Below, piece after piece: positions 32,890-43,027 of a DNA stretch of 64,000 nucleotides. The stretch lies in NCBI GenBank assembly GCA_038243605.1, contig JBBSQX010000003.1:124001-188000 (forward strand), read 5' to 3'. The position numbers and the translations under genes are program-made. The notes under the pieces were generated by a model. It worked only from the letters and a program-made list of their open reading frames with translations. It made no database searches and had not been told where the DNA came from. Within the stretch, counting starts at the first letter, position 1. Each line of letters opens with the position of its first letter. The stretch comes from Terrimesophilobacter sp038243605 (GTDB lineage Bacteria; Actinomycetota; Actinomycetes; Actinomycetales; Microbacteriaceae).

Positions 32890-33575
32890 CTGATGCCCCA
32901 CGCACTGCTCGCGGAACGCGAACGCGAGCGAAACTGCTGGAAGCTGCCGAGAAGGTTTTTGCCGATGTTGGATACAGCGAAGCATCCATTGTGCGCATTA
33001 CGGAAGCCGCGGGTGTCGCGCAAGGCACGTTTTACCTTTACTTCGCGAGCAAGCTCGAGATTTTCGAAGAACTCGTTGAGGACCTCAACCGCCGAGTTCG
33101 ACACGCCATGACAGAGGCGTCGGCTGGCGCATCAACTCGGATCGAATCGGAGCGCGCCGGATTCCGCGGATTCTTCGAATTTACCGCTGAGCATCCTGCG
33201 CTCTATCGCATCGTTCGCGAGGCGGAGTTCGTGTCACCTGAGGCCCTTCGCATGCACTACTCGCGCATCGTTGAGGGCTACATCAGCGGCCTCGACACTG
33301 CGAAAGTCAACGGTGAGATCGGGGATATTGACCCGGAGATCGTTGCATGGATCTTGATGGGCATTGGCGAGATGGTGGGAATGCGCTGGGTGTTGTGGGG
33401 TGGCAAAGGTGTCATTGGTGAAGCCAGCGCCAGCGACGCCAGCGACCCGACAGCGAGTGGCACGTCAACTGTTCCCCCGGCTGTTTTCGAGCAGATGATG
33501 CAGTTCATTCAACGCGGGCTTGGTGCGCCGGTTGACGCCGTTGTCGCCGCAAATTCAGTTCAGAGAAGAGGCTAG
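32886..33575 (+). CDS. TetR family transcriptional regulator
   Basis: 229 residues. N-terminal TetR helix-turn-helix: LLEAAEKVFADVGYSEASIV, ITEAAGVAQGTFYLYFASK (residues about 15-60), then an all-helical ligand-binding domain and a Ser/Asp/Ala-rich insertion near residue 185. It is embedded in the operon between the CoA ligase and the SDR gene, and probably senses an acyl-CoA from this pathway as FadR/KstR-like TetR proteins do. The 27-bp inverted repeat at 26632-26658 is a candidate target. Overlaps the ligase gene by 4 nt. Confidence 0.9.
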   Translation: MTDAPRTARGTRTRAKLLEAAEKVFADVGYSEASIVRITEAAGVAQGTFYLYFASKLEIFEELVEDLNRRVRHAMTEASAGASTRIESERAGFRGFFEFTAEHPALYRIVREAEFVSPEALRMHYSRIVEGYISGLDTAKVNGEIGDIDPEIVAWILMGIGEMVGMRWVLWGGKGVIGEASASDASDPTASGTSTVPPAVFEQMMQFIQRGLGAPVDAVVAANSVQRRG

Positions 33576-33577
33576 AA

Positions 33578-34324
33578 ATGACGGATCTCACAGGTCGCCG
33601 GGCATTGATCACCGGAGGTGCCAGTGGCATAGGTGCCGCCTGTGCGTCAGCATTCGCGGCAGCCGGAGCGCACGTTATTGTTGCGGACCTCAACGGTGAC
33701 GCGGCGCAATCGTTGGCGAAGGAGCTCGACGGTGAAGCGTGGCAGGTTGACCTCAGCGACACTAAAGCTCTCGCTGAACTTGAGCTCGATGTCGATATTC
33801 TCGTGAACAATGCGGGGGTGCAGCATGTGAGCCCGATCGAAGACTTTGATCCGGAGAAGTTCTCTTTCATCTTGCGGCTCATGCTTGAGTCACCGTTTCT
33901 GCTCATTCGTGCAGCCCTACCCACGATGTACGAGCGCGGTTTCGGTCGCGTCATCAATCTTTCCTCTGCTCATGGCTTGCGGGCATCCGCCTATAAATCT
34001 GCTTACGTCGCCGCAAAGCACGGGCTTGAGGGGCTCTCCAAGGTGACAGCCCTTGAGAGCGGTGCTCATGGCGTGACAAGTAACTGCATTAACCCTGCCT
34101 ATGTGCGCACACCGCTCGTAGAGAAGCAGATCGCTGATCAGGCGCGCATGCACGGCATTCCAGAGTCCGAAGTTGTCGAGATGATTATGCTCGCGGACCT
34201 CGCGGTGAAGCGACTCGTCGAGCCGCACGAAGTTGGCGATCTGGCGCTCTGGCTCGCAGGTGACACCGCGGGAATGGTGACCGGCGCGTCCTACACAATG
34301 GATGGCGGGTGGACTGCCCGATGA
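33578..34324 (+). CDS. 3-hydroxybutyrate dehydrogenase-like short-chain dehydrogenase
   Basis: 248 residues. NAD-binding TGGASGIG (residues 12-19), NNAG, the catalytic Ser-Tyr-Lys set in NLSSAHG and SAYVAAKHG, and the D-3-hydroxybutyrate-dehydrogenase hallmark NPAYVRTPLVEKQI. Oxidises 3-hydroxybutyrate to acetoacetate in that subfamily. Together with the ScoAB CoA-transferase downstream and the divergent thiolase, it makes a complete 3-hydroxybutyrate to acetyl-CoA route. Ribosome site GAGG before the ATG; the next gene overlaps by 4 nt. Confidence 0.88.
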   Translation: MTDLTGRRALITGGASGIGAACASAFAAAGAHVIVADLNGDAAQSLAKELDGEAWQVDLSDTKALAELELDVDILVNNAGVQHVSPIEDFDPEKFSFILRLMLESPFLLIRAALPTMYERGFGRVINLSSAHGLRASAYKSAYVAAKHGLEGLSKVTALESGAHGVTSNCINPAYVRTPLVEKQIADQARMHGIPESEVVEMIMLADLAVKRLVEPHEVGDLALWLAGDTAGMVTGASYTMDGGWTAR

Positions 34325-35268
34325 CCGACTACCGCACCACAAAAGTGCCAGTGCGCGGCGGGGAGATCGCGGTCGGTGAGTGGGGACCGAGCGATGGCCC
34401 CACAGTTCTTGCCGTACACGGGGTGACGGCCAGTCACCTCACCTGGCCGCTGATCGCGGAGTTGCTGCCTGGGGTTCACGTGATCGCACCAGACCTCCGC
34501 GGCAGGGGGAGAAGTAATGAGCTTCCAGGGCCGTGGGGGATGCCGCAGCACGCGGATGACCTCGTCGCAGTGCTCGATGCACTCGGTGTTGGCTCCGCCG
34601 TCGTTGTTGGTCACTCGATGGGGGCATTCGCGGCACTAGTTTTCGCCCATCGTTACCCGAGCAGGGTGGATTCCCTCGTGCTCGTCGACGGAGGCCTTCC
34701 GCTGCCGACACCCGCCGGAATGAGCGACGACGAGGCGACGAGAGCAATCCTCGGCCCTGCAGCAGAACGACTTTCCATGACCTTCGCGTCGCGCGAGAGC
34801 TACCGTGACTTCTGGAAGAACCATCCTGCATTTGCGCACGACTGGAGCCCCCTGATCGAGAACTACCTCGACTACGACCTGGTCGGAATTGAGCCGAACC
34901 TGCGACCATCGACCTCGTACGACGCCGTCGCGGCGGACTCGATCGAGTTGCGTGGGGGAGACTCACTGATGCGAGCACTCGACGAGCTCGCGCATCCGGC
35001 AATCTTCATTTCGGCTCCCAGAGGGCTCATGAATGAAACCCCGCCGTTGTATCCGCAAGCGGCAATTGATCGCTGGAAAGAGTTAATGCCGAGGCTTGTG
35101 ACTCTCGCCGCGGATGATGTGAATCACTATACGATCGTGATGGCGGACGAAGGTGCTCGAATGGTTGCCAATACTATTCGGGCAGCGCTCAACGACTCAG
35201 CTGACAGCGTTGAACGCTTCGCCGAACACAGCGCTGTTCGAGCGCAGGAGGAGGCCAAGCGAACATGA
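34321..35268 (+). CDS. Alpha/beta hydrolase
   Basis: 315 residues from the ATG overlapping the SDR stop. Oxyanion motif HGVTASHLTW, nucleophile elbow VVGHSMGAF (Ser about residue 102), and a likely acid/His pair near the C-terminus (ADDVNHYTI). Cytoplasmic: no signal peptide. Placed between a hydroxybutyrate dehydrogenase and a ketoacid CoA-transferase, it could release hydroxy acids from esters or oligomers. A 3-oxoadipate enol-lactonase (PcaD) role is the alternative, since CoA-transferases also occur in that pathway, but no other pca gene is seen. Confidence 0.85.
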   Translation: MTDYRTTKVPVRGGEIAVGEWGPSDGPTVLAVHGVTASHLTWPLIAELLPGVHVIAPDLRGRGRSNELPGPWGMPQHADDLVAVLDALGVGSAVVVGHSMGAFAALVFAHRYPSRVDSLVLVDGGLPLPTPAGMSDDEATRAILGPAAERLSMTFASRESYRDFWKNHPAFAHDWSPLIENYLDYDLVGIEPNLRPSTSYDAVAADSIELRGGDSLMRALDELAHPAIFISAPRGLMNETPPLYPQAAIDRWKELMPRLVTLAADDVNHYTIVMADEGARMVANTIRAALNDSADSVERFAEHSAVRAQEEAKRT

Positions 35269-36035
35269 GCATGGACAAGACCGTGGCCACGGCGAATGAG
35301 GCCGTTGCCGATATCCGCGACGGCGCGAGTATTGCCGTCGGTGGATTTGGGCTATCAGGAAACCCGATGGTGCTGATCAACGCAATATTGGAGTCCGGCG
35401 CGAAAGATCTCTCCGTCGTGAGCAACAACTGCGGCGTTGATGACTGGGGTTTGGGAGTGCTGCTGAAGGCGCGTCGGATTCGCAAGATGACGTCGTCGTA
35501 TGTGGGAGAGAACAAAGAGTTTGAACGCCAATTTCTCTCCGGAGAGCTTGAGCTTGAGCTCACCCCGCAGGGAACTCTCGCAGAGAAGCTTCGTGCAGGT
35601 GGCTCCGGTATCGCGGCATTCTTTACGACCACCGGGGTCGGCACTCAGGTCGCCGAGGGGGGCTTGCCTCGCCGTTACAAGGCGGATGGCAGCATTGACG
35701 TTGCCTCTCCGCAGAAAGAAGTGCGCACGTTCGAGTTCGGTGGACGTGAACGCGAGTTCGTGCTCGAAGAGGCCATCACTACCGACTTTGCGATCATTCA
35801 CGCGCTGCGCGGAGACACGCACGGCAACCTTGTTTTCAATAAGGCGGCACGTAACTTCAACCCCATTGCGGCGATGGCGGGCCGCATCTGCATCGCCGAG
35901 GTGGAAGAACTTGTCGCGCCGGGGGAGATCGATCCTGACTCCGTTCACCTGCCAGGCGTGTATGTTCACCGCGTGCTTGAGGTGGGAACCGATGTGGAGA
36001 AACGCATCGAACGTCGCACAGTGAGGGAGGCATAA
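35265..36035 (+). CDS. scoA: 3-oxoacid CoA-transferase subunit A
   Basis: 256 residues. Family-I CoA-transferase subunit A with IRDGASIAVGGFGLSGNP, VSNNCGVDDWGLG, TPQGTLAEKLRAGGSGIAAF and NLVFNKAARNFNP. It moves CoA from succinyl-CoA to acetoacetate together with subunit B. Overlaps the hydrolase gene by 4 nt, and subunit B follows after 2 nt. The 3-oxoadipate enzyme PcaI is a close relative, so substrate is assigned mainly from the neighbouring hydroxybutyrate dehydrogenase. Confidence 0.92.
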   Translation: MSMDKTVATANEAVADIRDGASIAVGGFGLSGNPMVLINAILESGAKDLSVVSNNCGVDDWGLGVLLKARRIRKMTSSYVGENKEFERQFLSGELELELTPQGTLAEKLRAGGSGIAAFFTTTGVGTQVAEGGLPRRYKADGSIDVASPQKEVRTFEFGGREREFVLEEAITTDFAIIHALRGDTHGNLVFNKAARNFNPIAAMAGRICIAEVEELVAPGEIDPDSVHLPGVYVHRVLEVGTDVEKRIERRTVREA

Positions 36036-36037
36036 TC

Positions 36038-36682
<645 letters not shown>

Positions 36683-36763
36683 CGAGGGTGCTCACGTAGG
36701 CACGGTACAACGGTGACTGCAATTATGCGGCGACCGCATGACATAAACGGCGGGAGAAACATC

Positions 36764-37828
36764 ATGACCGGAACACTGATGAACGGCATTGTTGCGTACC
36801 CCGTAGCGGCAGCGCGTTTGCGCGCGAATGTACTCGAGCGCCCTATTGATGGCGAACGAAGTGACCACGTGGGAACAATCGTCTTCCTCCACGGCAATGT
36901 GTCGTCATCGCTGTTCTGGATGCCCACCATGGTGCGCATGCCGCAGGAGTACCGCTGCATCGCCATCGACCTTCGCGGATTTGGCGACAGTGAAACGCTC
37001 GATGTGGATGCCACCCGTGGCCTCGCTGATTTCTCTGACGACGTGGCTTCTGTGCTCGCTGAAATGGCAATCGACTCCGCACACTTCGTCGGATGGTCGA
37101 TGGGTGGGAGCATTGTGCAGCAGCTCATGGTCGACTACCCCGACCTCGTTGCCACGGCCACGCTTCAGGCGCCCGTTTCGCCGTATGGCTTCGGTGGCAC
37201 TGCTGGCGCCGACGGCAGACTTCTGACGCCGGATGCCGCTGGCACGGGTGCCGGCGGGGCGAACCCAGATTTCGTGACACGGCTCAGCGCGGGCGATGCA
37301 ACAGCAGACGAACAAACCTCGCCGCGCAGCGTGTACCGGAGTGCTTATGTCGCCGCCGGGTTTGAGTCAGATTTGGAAGACCTCTGGGTCGAGTCGATGC
37401 TGTCGACCAAGACCGGCGATGGCAACTATCCGGGCACCTCCGTGACGAGCGCGAACTGGCCTGGCTTCGCGCCGGGAGGCGTTGGCATCTTGAACACAAT
37501 GTCACCGACGGTCTTCAATGCGTCAGGGATCGTCGATCTTGAGCGCAAGCCCCCCGTGTTGTGGATTCGTGGCGTGAACGACGCGATTGTCTCTGACGCT
37601 TCCTTCTTCGATCTGAACTACCTCGGGCAGCTTGGTGTTATTCCGGATTGGCCTGGCGAAGAAATTGCTCCCGCACAACCGATGATCGCTCAGACCCGCG
37701 CTGTGCTTGAGGCGTATGCGGCGGCGGGCGGAGAGTTCCGCGAGGTCACGCTGGAGAATTGTGGGCATTCACCGCACGTGGAGCATCCGGATGCTTTCGA
37801 TGAGGCGCTTCTCGCACATATCCGGTAG
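36764..37828 (+). CDS. Alpha/beta hydrolase
   Basis: 354 residues from ATG 36764, preceded by GGGAG; an in-frame codon at 36713 has no ribosome site. HGN oxyanion motif (VFLHGNVSSS), nucleophile elbow FVGWSMGGS (Ser about residue 112) and catalytic His in NCGHSPHVEHP. The central lid region is unusually long (about 90 residues, Gly/Ala-rich). Cytoplasmic serine hydrolase of unknown substrate. The 81-bp gap before it contains an ATGCGG-CGA-CCGCAT inverted repeat (36725-36739), so it may be regulated apart from scoAB. Not clearly related to the other hydrolase at 34321. Confidence 0.85.
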   Translation: MTGTLMNGIVAYPVAAARLRANVLERPIDGERSDHVGTIVFLHGNVSSSLFWMPTMVRMPQEYRCIAIDLRGFGDSETLDVDATRGLADFSDDVASVLAEMAIDSAHFVGWSMGGSIVQQLMVDYPDLVATATLQAPVSPYGFGGTAGADGRLLTPDAAGTGAGGANPDFVTRLSAGDATADEQTSPRSVYRSAYVAAGFESDLEDLWVESMLSTKTGDGNYPGTSVTSANWPGFAPGGVGILNTMSPTVFNASGIVDLERKPPVLWIRGVNDAIVSDASFFDLNYLGQLGVIPDWPGEEIAPAQPMIAQTRAVLEAYAAAGGEFREVTLENCGHSPHVEHPDAFDEALLAHIR

Positions 37829-37904
37829 CCAACCTGTCGGCGTTTCTGAGTGCGAGGTGTCTGGTCTGGTTGACCGTGGTGGGTGCCCGTGGCATCCTTG
37901 ACAG

Positions 37905-37926
37905 AACGAACGGTCAGTCAGTTGCT
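37905..37926. promoter_or_regulatory. Candidate PaaR operator ahead of paaF-paaH-paaZ
   Basis: This 22-base site differs at one position from the one at 45441-45462 ahead of paaA (core ACGGTCAGTCAGTT here). Read on the minus strand it approximates the palindromic PaaR site known from Corynebacterium, with ACTNACCG half-sites facing each other around a central CG. It lies 40 bases before the paaF start. Confidence 0.7.
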
Positions 37927-37965
37927 CGCCTCCGGGCATGACGGCCGCGGCAGTTAAGGCGGAGT

Positions 37966-38718
37966 ATGGCGCAGTCATCCCTCACCGTAGACGAGCGCGC
38001 CGATCGGGTGCATGCTGTTCTCAATCGACCTGAACTTCGAAATGCTATAGATCAGCAGCTTATTGACGAATTGCACGCGCTCTGTGAGCGGTTGGAGAAG
38101 GAGCCCAAGCTCCTCGTCATTTCGGGTGCTGGCGGAACCTTTGCGTCGGGAGCTGATATCAATCAGCTGCGCGAACGAGGCCGTGCGGAGGCGCTGCAAG
38201 GCATTAATACTCGCGCTTTTCAGCGCATTGCCGCCCTTCCGATGCCCGTCATTGCGGCGATAGATGGCTACGCGCTTGGTGGAGGTGCAGAGCTGGCCTA
38301 CGCGTGCGATTTTCGTATTGCCAGCACGAGCGTCAAGATCGGTAACCCCGAGGTGGGCCTGGGCATTTTGGCCGGTTCTGGGGCAACGTGGCGATTGCTT
38401 GAGCTCGTCGGCGAACCGGTGGCGAAGGAGATTCTTCTTGCCGGCCGCGTGCTGACGGCGAGCGAGGCGCTAGCGCTGCGGCTCGTCTCGGAGGTTGTGG
38501 AGCCGGAAGAGCTGCTTTTCGCGGCCGACGCACTTGCCGACAAAATTTTGACCAACGACCCTGCCGCACTGATGGCCACCAAGCGAGTGTTGGCTGCCCC
38601 TCGCAGCGCCCATCCGCAGGTGGATCTCGACGAGCAGGCGGTGCTGTTCGAGTCGGACCAAAAGTATGCGCGTATGACAGCATTCCTTGAGCGTCGTGCC
38701 ACGAAGGGTAAGAAATGA
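37966..38718 (+). CDS. paaF: Enoyl-CoA hydratase, phenylacetate pathway (PaaF-like)
   Basis: 250 residues of the crotonase family. Oxyanion-hole segments TFASGADINQL and ALGGGAELAYACDFRIAS (first catalytic Glu), then IGNPEVGLGIL (second Glu), so both catalytic acids are present as in true hydratases. It would hydrate 2,3-dehydroadipyl-CoA in phenylacetate degradation. Strong ribosome site GGCGGAG before the ATG. It overlaps paaH by 4 nt and is preceded by a PaaR-type operator, which supports the pathway assignment. Confidence 0.88.
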   Translation: MAQSSLTVDERADRVHAVLNRPELRNAIDQQLIDELHALCERLEKEPKLLVISGAGGTFASGADINQLRERGRAEALQGINTRAFQRIAALPMPVIAAIDGYALGGGAELAYACDFRIASTSVKIGNPEVGLGILAGSGATWRLLELVGEPVAKEILLAGRVLTASEALALRLVSEVVEPEELLFAADALADKILTNDPAALMATKRVLAAPRSAHPQVDLDEQAVLFESDQKYARMTAFLERRATKGKK

Positions 38719-39578
38719 TCGCGGTTCCTTCCAACATTGGTGTGCTCGGCGGTGGGCGGATGGGTGCTGGAATCGCCCACGCCTTTGTGCTTGCCGGGGC
38801 TCGCGTGGCCGTGGTGGAGCGTGATGATGAGAGTGTGGCGATGGCGCGCGAACGCGTTCTCGCTGCGCTGGCCGCGAGTTTTACACGAGGAACAACCACA
38901 GAGTCGCTCCATGATCTCAGCGCGCGCGTTCGAGTGGACACCGATGTCGCAATATTCGCGGAGGCCGGACTCGTTGTCGAAGCCGTGCCAGAGTCCCTCG
39001 AACTTAAAGTGGATGCGCTTGCTAGGGCGGAGGCCGCCGTGGCGCCTGAAGCGTGGCTGGCTAGCAACACTTCGTCGATCTCCATCACAACTCTCGCGAA
39101 CAGTTTGGTTCGGCCAGAACAGTTCCTCGGTATGCATTTCTTCAACCCTGTGCCATCGTCGAAACTCGTCGAGATCGTGGTGGGGGAGCAGACCTCGCCC
39201 GAGCTTGTCACTGCCGCAGAAGGCTGGGTGCGCGCACTTGGTAAAACGCCGATCACGGTGAAGGATGTGCCAGGGTTCGCGAGCTCCCGCTTGGGTCTTG
39301 CGCTCGGTTTGGAAGCAATCCGCATGCTCGAAGACGGCGTCGCGACCGCCGAAGACATTGATGCCGCGATGGTGCTTGGCTACGGACATCCGATGGGCCC
39401 GTTGAAGCTCACGGATGTTGTCGGCCTTGACGTGCGCCTCGGTATCGCGGCGTACCTGCAGGCGATGCTCGGTGAGCGGTTTGCGCCACCGAAGCTCCTG
39501 CGCGAGATGGTGGAGCGCGGGGAGCTTGGTCGAAAGGCCGGCAAAGGTTTTTACGATTGGCCGGAGGAGCAAAAATGA
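38715..39578 (+). CDS. paaH: 3-hydroxyacyl-CoA dehydrogenase (PaaH-like)
   Basis: 287 residues. NAD-binding GVLGGGRMGAGIAHAFVLAG at residues 8-27, catalytic His region GMHFFNPVP, and the C-terminal dimerisation domain with VKDVPGFASSRL and GYGHPMGPLKLTDVVGLD. Oxidises 3-hydroxyadipyl-CoA to 3-oxoadipyl-CoA in this context. Coupled by ATGA overlaps to paaF and paaZ. A stand-alone butyryl-type enzyme is possible, but the operon favours phenylacetate. Confidence 0.88.
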   Translation: MIAVPSNIGVLGGGRMGAGIAHAFVLAGARVAVVERDDESVAMARERVLAALAASFTRGTTTESLHDLSARVRVDTDVAIFAEAGLVVEAVPESLELKVDALARAEAAVAPEAWLASNTSSISITTLANSLVRPEQFLGMHFFNPVPSSKLVEIVVGEQTSPELVTAAEGWVRALGKTPITVKDVPGFASSRLGLALGLEAIRMLEDGVATAEDIDAAMVLGYGHPMGPLKLTDVVGLDVRLGIAAYLQAMLGERFAPPKLLREMVERGELGRKAGKGFYDWPEEQK

Positions 39579-41659
39579 GTGGAATAGAAGTGACCACAGT
39601 TATTCCCAGCTACCTGATGGATGAGTGGTGGACGCCTCGAAGCGGTACCGCCACTGCCATTCTTGATGCGAGCACGGGCGAGACGGTGGCGTCGGCAAAC
39701 GTTGCCGGTATCGACATCCCCGCGGTGATTGAGTACGCGCGCACGGTAGGGCAGGCCGGTCTCGGCGCACTGACAATCCACGAGCGGGCATTGAAGCTCA
39801 AAGAGCTTGCGCAGTACCTGAACGGCAAGCGTGATGAGCTCTACGCGGTCTCAGCACAGTCTGGTGCAACGCGCGGCGACTCGATGGTCGACATCGACGG
39901 TGGCATTGGCGTGCTGTTTACTTTCAGTTCAAAGGGCCGCCGTGAGCTTCCCAACTCGAACGTTGTTGTCGATGGCAACGCTGAAGTGCTCTCAAAGGAT
40001 GGCTCCTTCATCGGTCACCACATTTTTACGCGCCTGCCCGGTGTTGCCGTGCAGATTAATGCGTTCAATTTTCCGGTGTGGGGGATGCTCGAGAAATTCG
40101 CGCCTGCCTTCATCGCCGGTGTGCCGACGATTGCGAAGCCTGCGACACCCACGGCATACGTGGCCGAAGCCGCTGTGCGCATGATGGTGGAATCCGGCAT
40201 TCTTCCCGACGGCTCACTGCAGCTGATCTCCGGCTCAGCACGCGACCTCATCGACCACCTCGACTACCGCGACCTCGTGGGCTTCACTGGCTCGGCATCC
40301 ACCGCAAATGCGTTGCGCTCACACCCGAACGTGGTGCACGGCGGGGTGCGATTCACGGGTGAAACCGACTCGCTCAACGCCGCAATTCTGGGACCGGATG
40401 CCGTGGCCGGCACACCAGAGTTCGACGCGTACATCAAGTCTCTTGTCACCGAGATGACCGTCAAGGCTGGGCAGAAGTGCACGAGCATTCGCCGCGCGAT
40501 CGTGCCGGCCACGCTCGTGGACGATGTCATCGCCGCCGCTACTGCCCGCATCGCCGAGCGCATCGTCGTGGGGGACCCCCGTGCCGAAGGCGTGACGATG
40601 GGCGCGCTCGTGAGTCGCGAGCAGAAAGTCGAAGTCACGGCGCGCGTGCGGGAGCTTGTTGCCGCGGGGGGTGAGATTGTTCTCGGTTCGCTCGACGAGC
40701 CCGAGGTACGGCGCGCAGATGGCTCCACTGGCACTGCGCCAGAGGGCGCTTTCATGCAGCCGATAATCCTGCATTTTGCCGATGCCCTGGCGACGGCCGC
40801 GCACACCATCGAAGCATTTGGCCCCGTGTCGTCCGTCATCGGCTACGACACTGTCGACGAAGCTGTGGCGCTTGCCGCGCTCGGTGGTGGCTCGCTCGTT
40901 GCGACGGTCGCAACCCATGACCCGGATGTTGCCCGCACCGTGATCGAGGGCATCGCCGCCCACCACGGCCGCACGCTCATCCTCGACCGGGACGACGCAC
41001 GCTCGAGCACAGGTCACGGGTCACCGGTGCCGCACCTCATCCACGGTGGGCCGGGCCGCGCTGGAGGGGGAGAAGAGCTTGGCGGAATCCGCTCAGTGTT
41101 CCATCACATGCAGCGCACGGCGGTGCAGGGGTCGCCAGCGATGCTCACCGCCATCACCGGGCAATGGTTCACGGGAGCGCCGCGCAACTTTGAGGGAACG
41201 CATCCGTTCCGTAAGTCGATTGCCGAGCTGCGCATCGGTGACGCAATTGCCTCCCCGCTGCGTGAGATCACGCTCGACGACATCTCGGCGTTCGCTGAGG
41301 AGACCGGCGACAAGTTCTACGCGCACACGAACGAAGAAGCGGCGGCGGCTAACCCGTTCTTCCCTGGCATCGTCGCGCACGGTTACCTGCTCGTGTCGTG
41401 GGCGGCAGGGCTGTTCGTCGATCCAGAGCCCGGTCCTGTGCTCGCGAACTACGGGCTGGAGAACCTACGGTTCATCACGCCCGTGTCGCCTGGCGACAGT
41501 ATCCGGGTCACGCTGACGGCGAAAAAGATCACGCCTCGCGAAACGGATGAGTACGGGGAGGTCTGCTGGGACGCGATCATCCACAACCAGAACGATGAGA
41601 TCGTGGCCACATACGACGTGCTCACTCTCGTTGCGAAGGTGTGGCCGACCGCGGGGTAG
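39575..41659 (+). CDS. paaZ: Oxepin-CoA hydrolase / 3-oxo-5,6-dehydrosuberyl-CoA semialdehyde dehydrogenase
   Basis: 694 residues in two domains. An N-terminal aldehyde dehydrogenase (about 1-530) has VQINAFNFPVWGMLEKFAP, a GFTGSAST loop, and the catalytic Cys in KAGQKCTSIRRAI. A C-terminal MaoC-like hydratase (about 560-694) has the hydratase helix FFPGIVAHGYLLVSW. This fusion is diagnostic of PaaZ, which opens the oxepin-CoA ring and oxidises the resulting aldehyde. The ATG at 39575 overlaps the paaH stop; an in-frame codon at 39557 lies inside paaH. Third gene of the first PaaR-controlled arm. Confidence 0.95.
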   Translation: MSGIEVTTVIPSYLMDEWWTPRSGTATAILDASTGETVASANVAGIDIPAVIEYARTVGQAGLGALTIHERALKLKELAQYLNGKRDELYAVSAQSGATRGDSMVDIDGGIGVLFTFSSKGRRELPNSNVVVDGNAEVLSKDGSFIGHHIFTRLPGVAVQINAFNFPVWGMLEKFAPAFIAGVPTIAKPATPTAYVAEAAVRMMVESGILPDGSLQLISGSARDLIDHLDYRDLVGFTGSASTANALRSHPNVVHGGVRFTGETDSLNAAILGPDAVAGTPEFDAYIKSLVTEMTVKAGQKCTSIRRAIVPATLVDDVIAAATARIAERIVVGDPRAEGVTMGALVSREQKVEVTARVRELVAAGGEIVLGSLDEPEVRRADGSTGTAPEGAFMQPIILHFADALATAAHTIEAFGPVSSVIGYDTVDEAVALAALGGGSLVATVATHDPDVARTVIEGIAAHHGRTLILDRDDARSSTGHGSPVPHLIHGGPGRAGGGEELGGIRSVFHHMQRTAVQGSPAMLTAITGQWFTGAPRNFEGTHPFRKSIAELRIGDAIASPLREITLDDISAFAEETGDKFYAHTNEEAAAANPFFPGIVAHGYLLVSWAAGLFVDPEPGPVLANYGLENLRFITPVSPGDSIRVTLTAKKITPRETDEYGEVCWDAIIHNQNDEIVATYDVLTLVAKVWPTAG

Positions 41660-41682
41660 CGTCAGCGCCGTAGGCTGGGGCG

Positions 41683-43008
41683 ATGGGCACGATCCGACGG
41701 GTCTTCGATAGGTTGCTCAAGATCGATGCACAGGCGGAGCACGATCTGCCGGAGGCTGTCAAGCGAAACCTGCCCGGCAATGCACTACGTCTCATTGGTG
41801 CGACGGCACTGCAGGGTTCGGGCGACCAAGTTGTCAAAGCATCCACCGTTTTGCCGTGGCTGTTTCACGCGCTCGGCGTTCCCGTGGCGCTCGTCGGGCT
41901 GCTGGTGCCCATCCGTGAATCCGGCTCGATGCTGCCGCAAGCGCTGCTGACCCCGCTCATCCTGCGCGTGCGTCGACGCAAGTGGGTGTTTGTTGCCGGT
42001 GCCCTTGTGCAGGCGGCGATGGTGGCGGCGATGGCCCTTGTTGCGGCGTTCGCCAATGGCCTGCTGGCGGGTGTGCTCATTCTGATTGCACTCGCGGTGT
42101 TCTCACTTGGTCGAAGCCTGTCGTCAATCTCGTCAAAGGATGTTTTGGGCCGCACAGTGCCGAAAGGCACGAGAGGTCAAATTAGCGGTCTGTCAACAAT
42201 GGTTTCCGGCATCGTGGCGATCTCTCTCGGTCTTGTGCTGCGGATCGTGGGCGGTGGTGATGCGCCGATCTGGATGCTCGTCGCGCTACTCGTCGGCGGT
42301 TCCGTCATGTGGATTCTCGCCGCTCTCGTTTATGCCGGCGTGCGTGAGCCCGTGCGCGCGGCCGCTCACCACCACAGCGACATGCCCGCAGTGGCCGAGG
42401 GCCTGCGAACAGCCGTGACGCTACTGCGGGAGGACGCACCATTTCGGCGGTTCGTCATCGTGCGCAGCCTTCTGCTCGTCTCAGCGCTCAGCCCGCCGTT
42501 CGTTGTGTCCATCGCCGTGTCATCCGGTGCCGGAGCACTTAGCGGGCTTGGTGGGTTCATCATTGCCTCTGGCCTTTCTGCCATTATCGGGGGGCCCGTG
42601 TTCGGTCGGTTCGCGGACCGAGCGAGTCGCAGCCTCATGGCGGTGGGCGCAGGCCTGGCGTCGATCGTGCTCGCACTGATGCTCGTGGTGACCGGATTGC
42701 CGGGCTTCGACGGCAATACCGCATGGGGTGCTGGCGTGTTCATTGCGACGTACTTCATTCTCACGTTCGTGCACACCGGGGTTCGGGTGGCCCGCAAAAC
42801 CTATGTCGTGGACATGGCGAAGGGCGACCAACGCACCGAGTACGTGGCGGTGTCGAACTCAGCCATGGGTGTCATCCTGCTTGCGGCGGGAGGCATCAGC
42901 TCGCTGCTGGCGCTGTGGGGTGCTGTGTGGGCAATCATGTTTCTTGCCGCACTGGGGCTCGTCGGGGTCGTTGCAGCGTCGAAGCTGCCGGATGTGTCGG
43001 CCCACTGA
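41683..43008 (+). CDS. MFS transporter
   Basis: 441 residues with about 12 hydrophobic helices. The first cytoplasmic loop carries RVRRRKWVFVAG, and there is a basic loop near GRFADRASRSLMAVGAG. The N-terminal 35 residues are charged and cytoplasmic. It starts 23 nt after paaZ in the same direction, so probable read-through from the PaaR-regulated arm makes uptake of phenylacetate or efflux of an intermediate possible, but the sequence itself does not define the substrate. Convergent with the amino-acid permease gene, with only 19 bp between stops. Confidence 0.85.
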   Translation: MGTIRRVFDRLLKIDAQAEHDLPEAVKRNLPGNALRLIGATALQGSGDQVVKASTVLPWLFHALGVPVALVGLLVPIRESGSMLPQALLTPLILRVRRRKWVFVAGALVQAAMVAAMALVAAFANGLLAGVLILIALAVFSLGRSLSSISSKDVLGRTVPKGTRGQISGLSTMVSGIVAISLGLVLRIVGGGDAPIWMLVALLVGGSVMWILAALVYAGVREPVRAAAHHHSDMPAVAEGLRTAVTLLREDAPFRRFVIVRSLLLVSALSPPFVVSIAVSSGAGALSGLGGFIIASGLSAIIGGPVFGRFADRASRSLMAVGAGLASIVLALMLVVTGLPGFDGNTAWGAGVFIATYFILTFVHTGVRVARKTYVVDMAKGDQRTEYVAVSNSAMGVILLAAGGISSLLALWGAVWAIMFLAALGLVGVVAASKLPDVSAH

Positions 43009-43027
43009 GACCTTTCAATACCGGATG

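Noticed and set aside
38298..39572. 424-codon minus-strand reading frame opposite paaF-paaH
   Set aside because: Composition is His/Arg/Ser-rich and lacks any domain; both sense genes have intact catalytic motifs.
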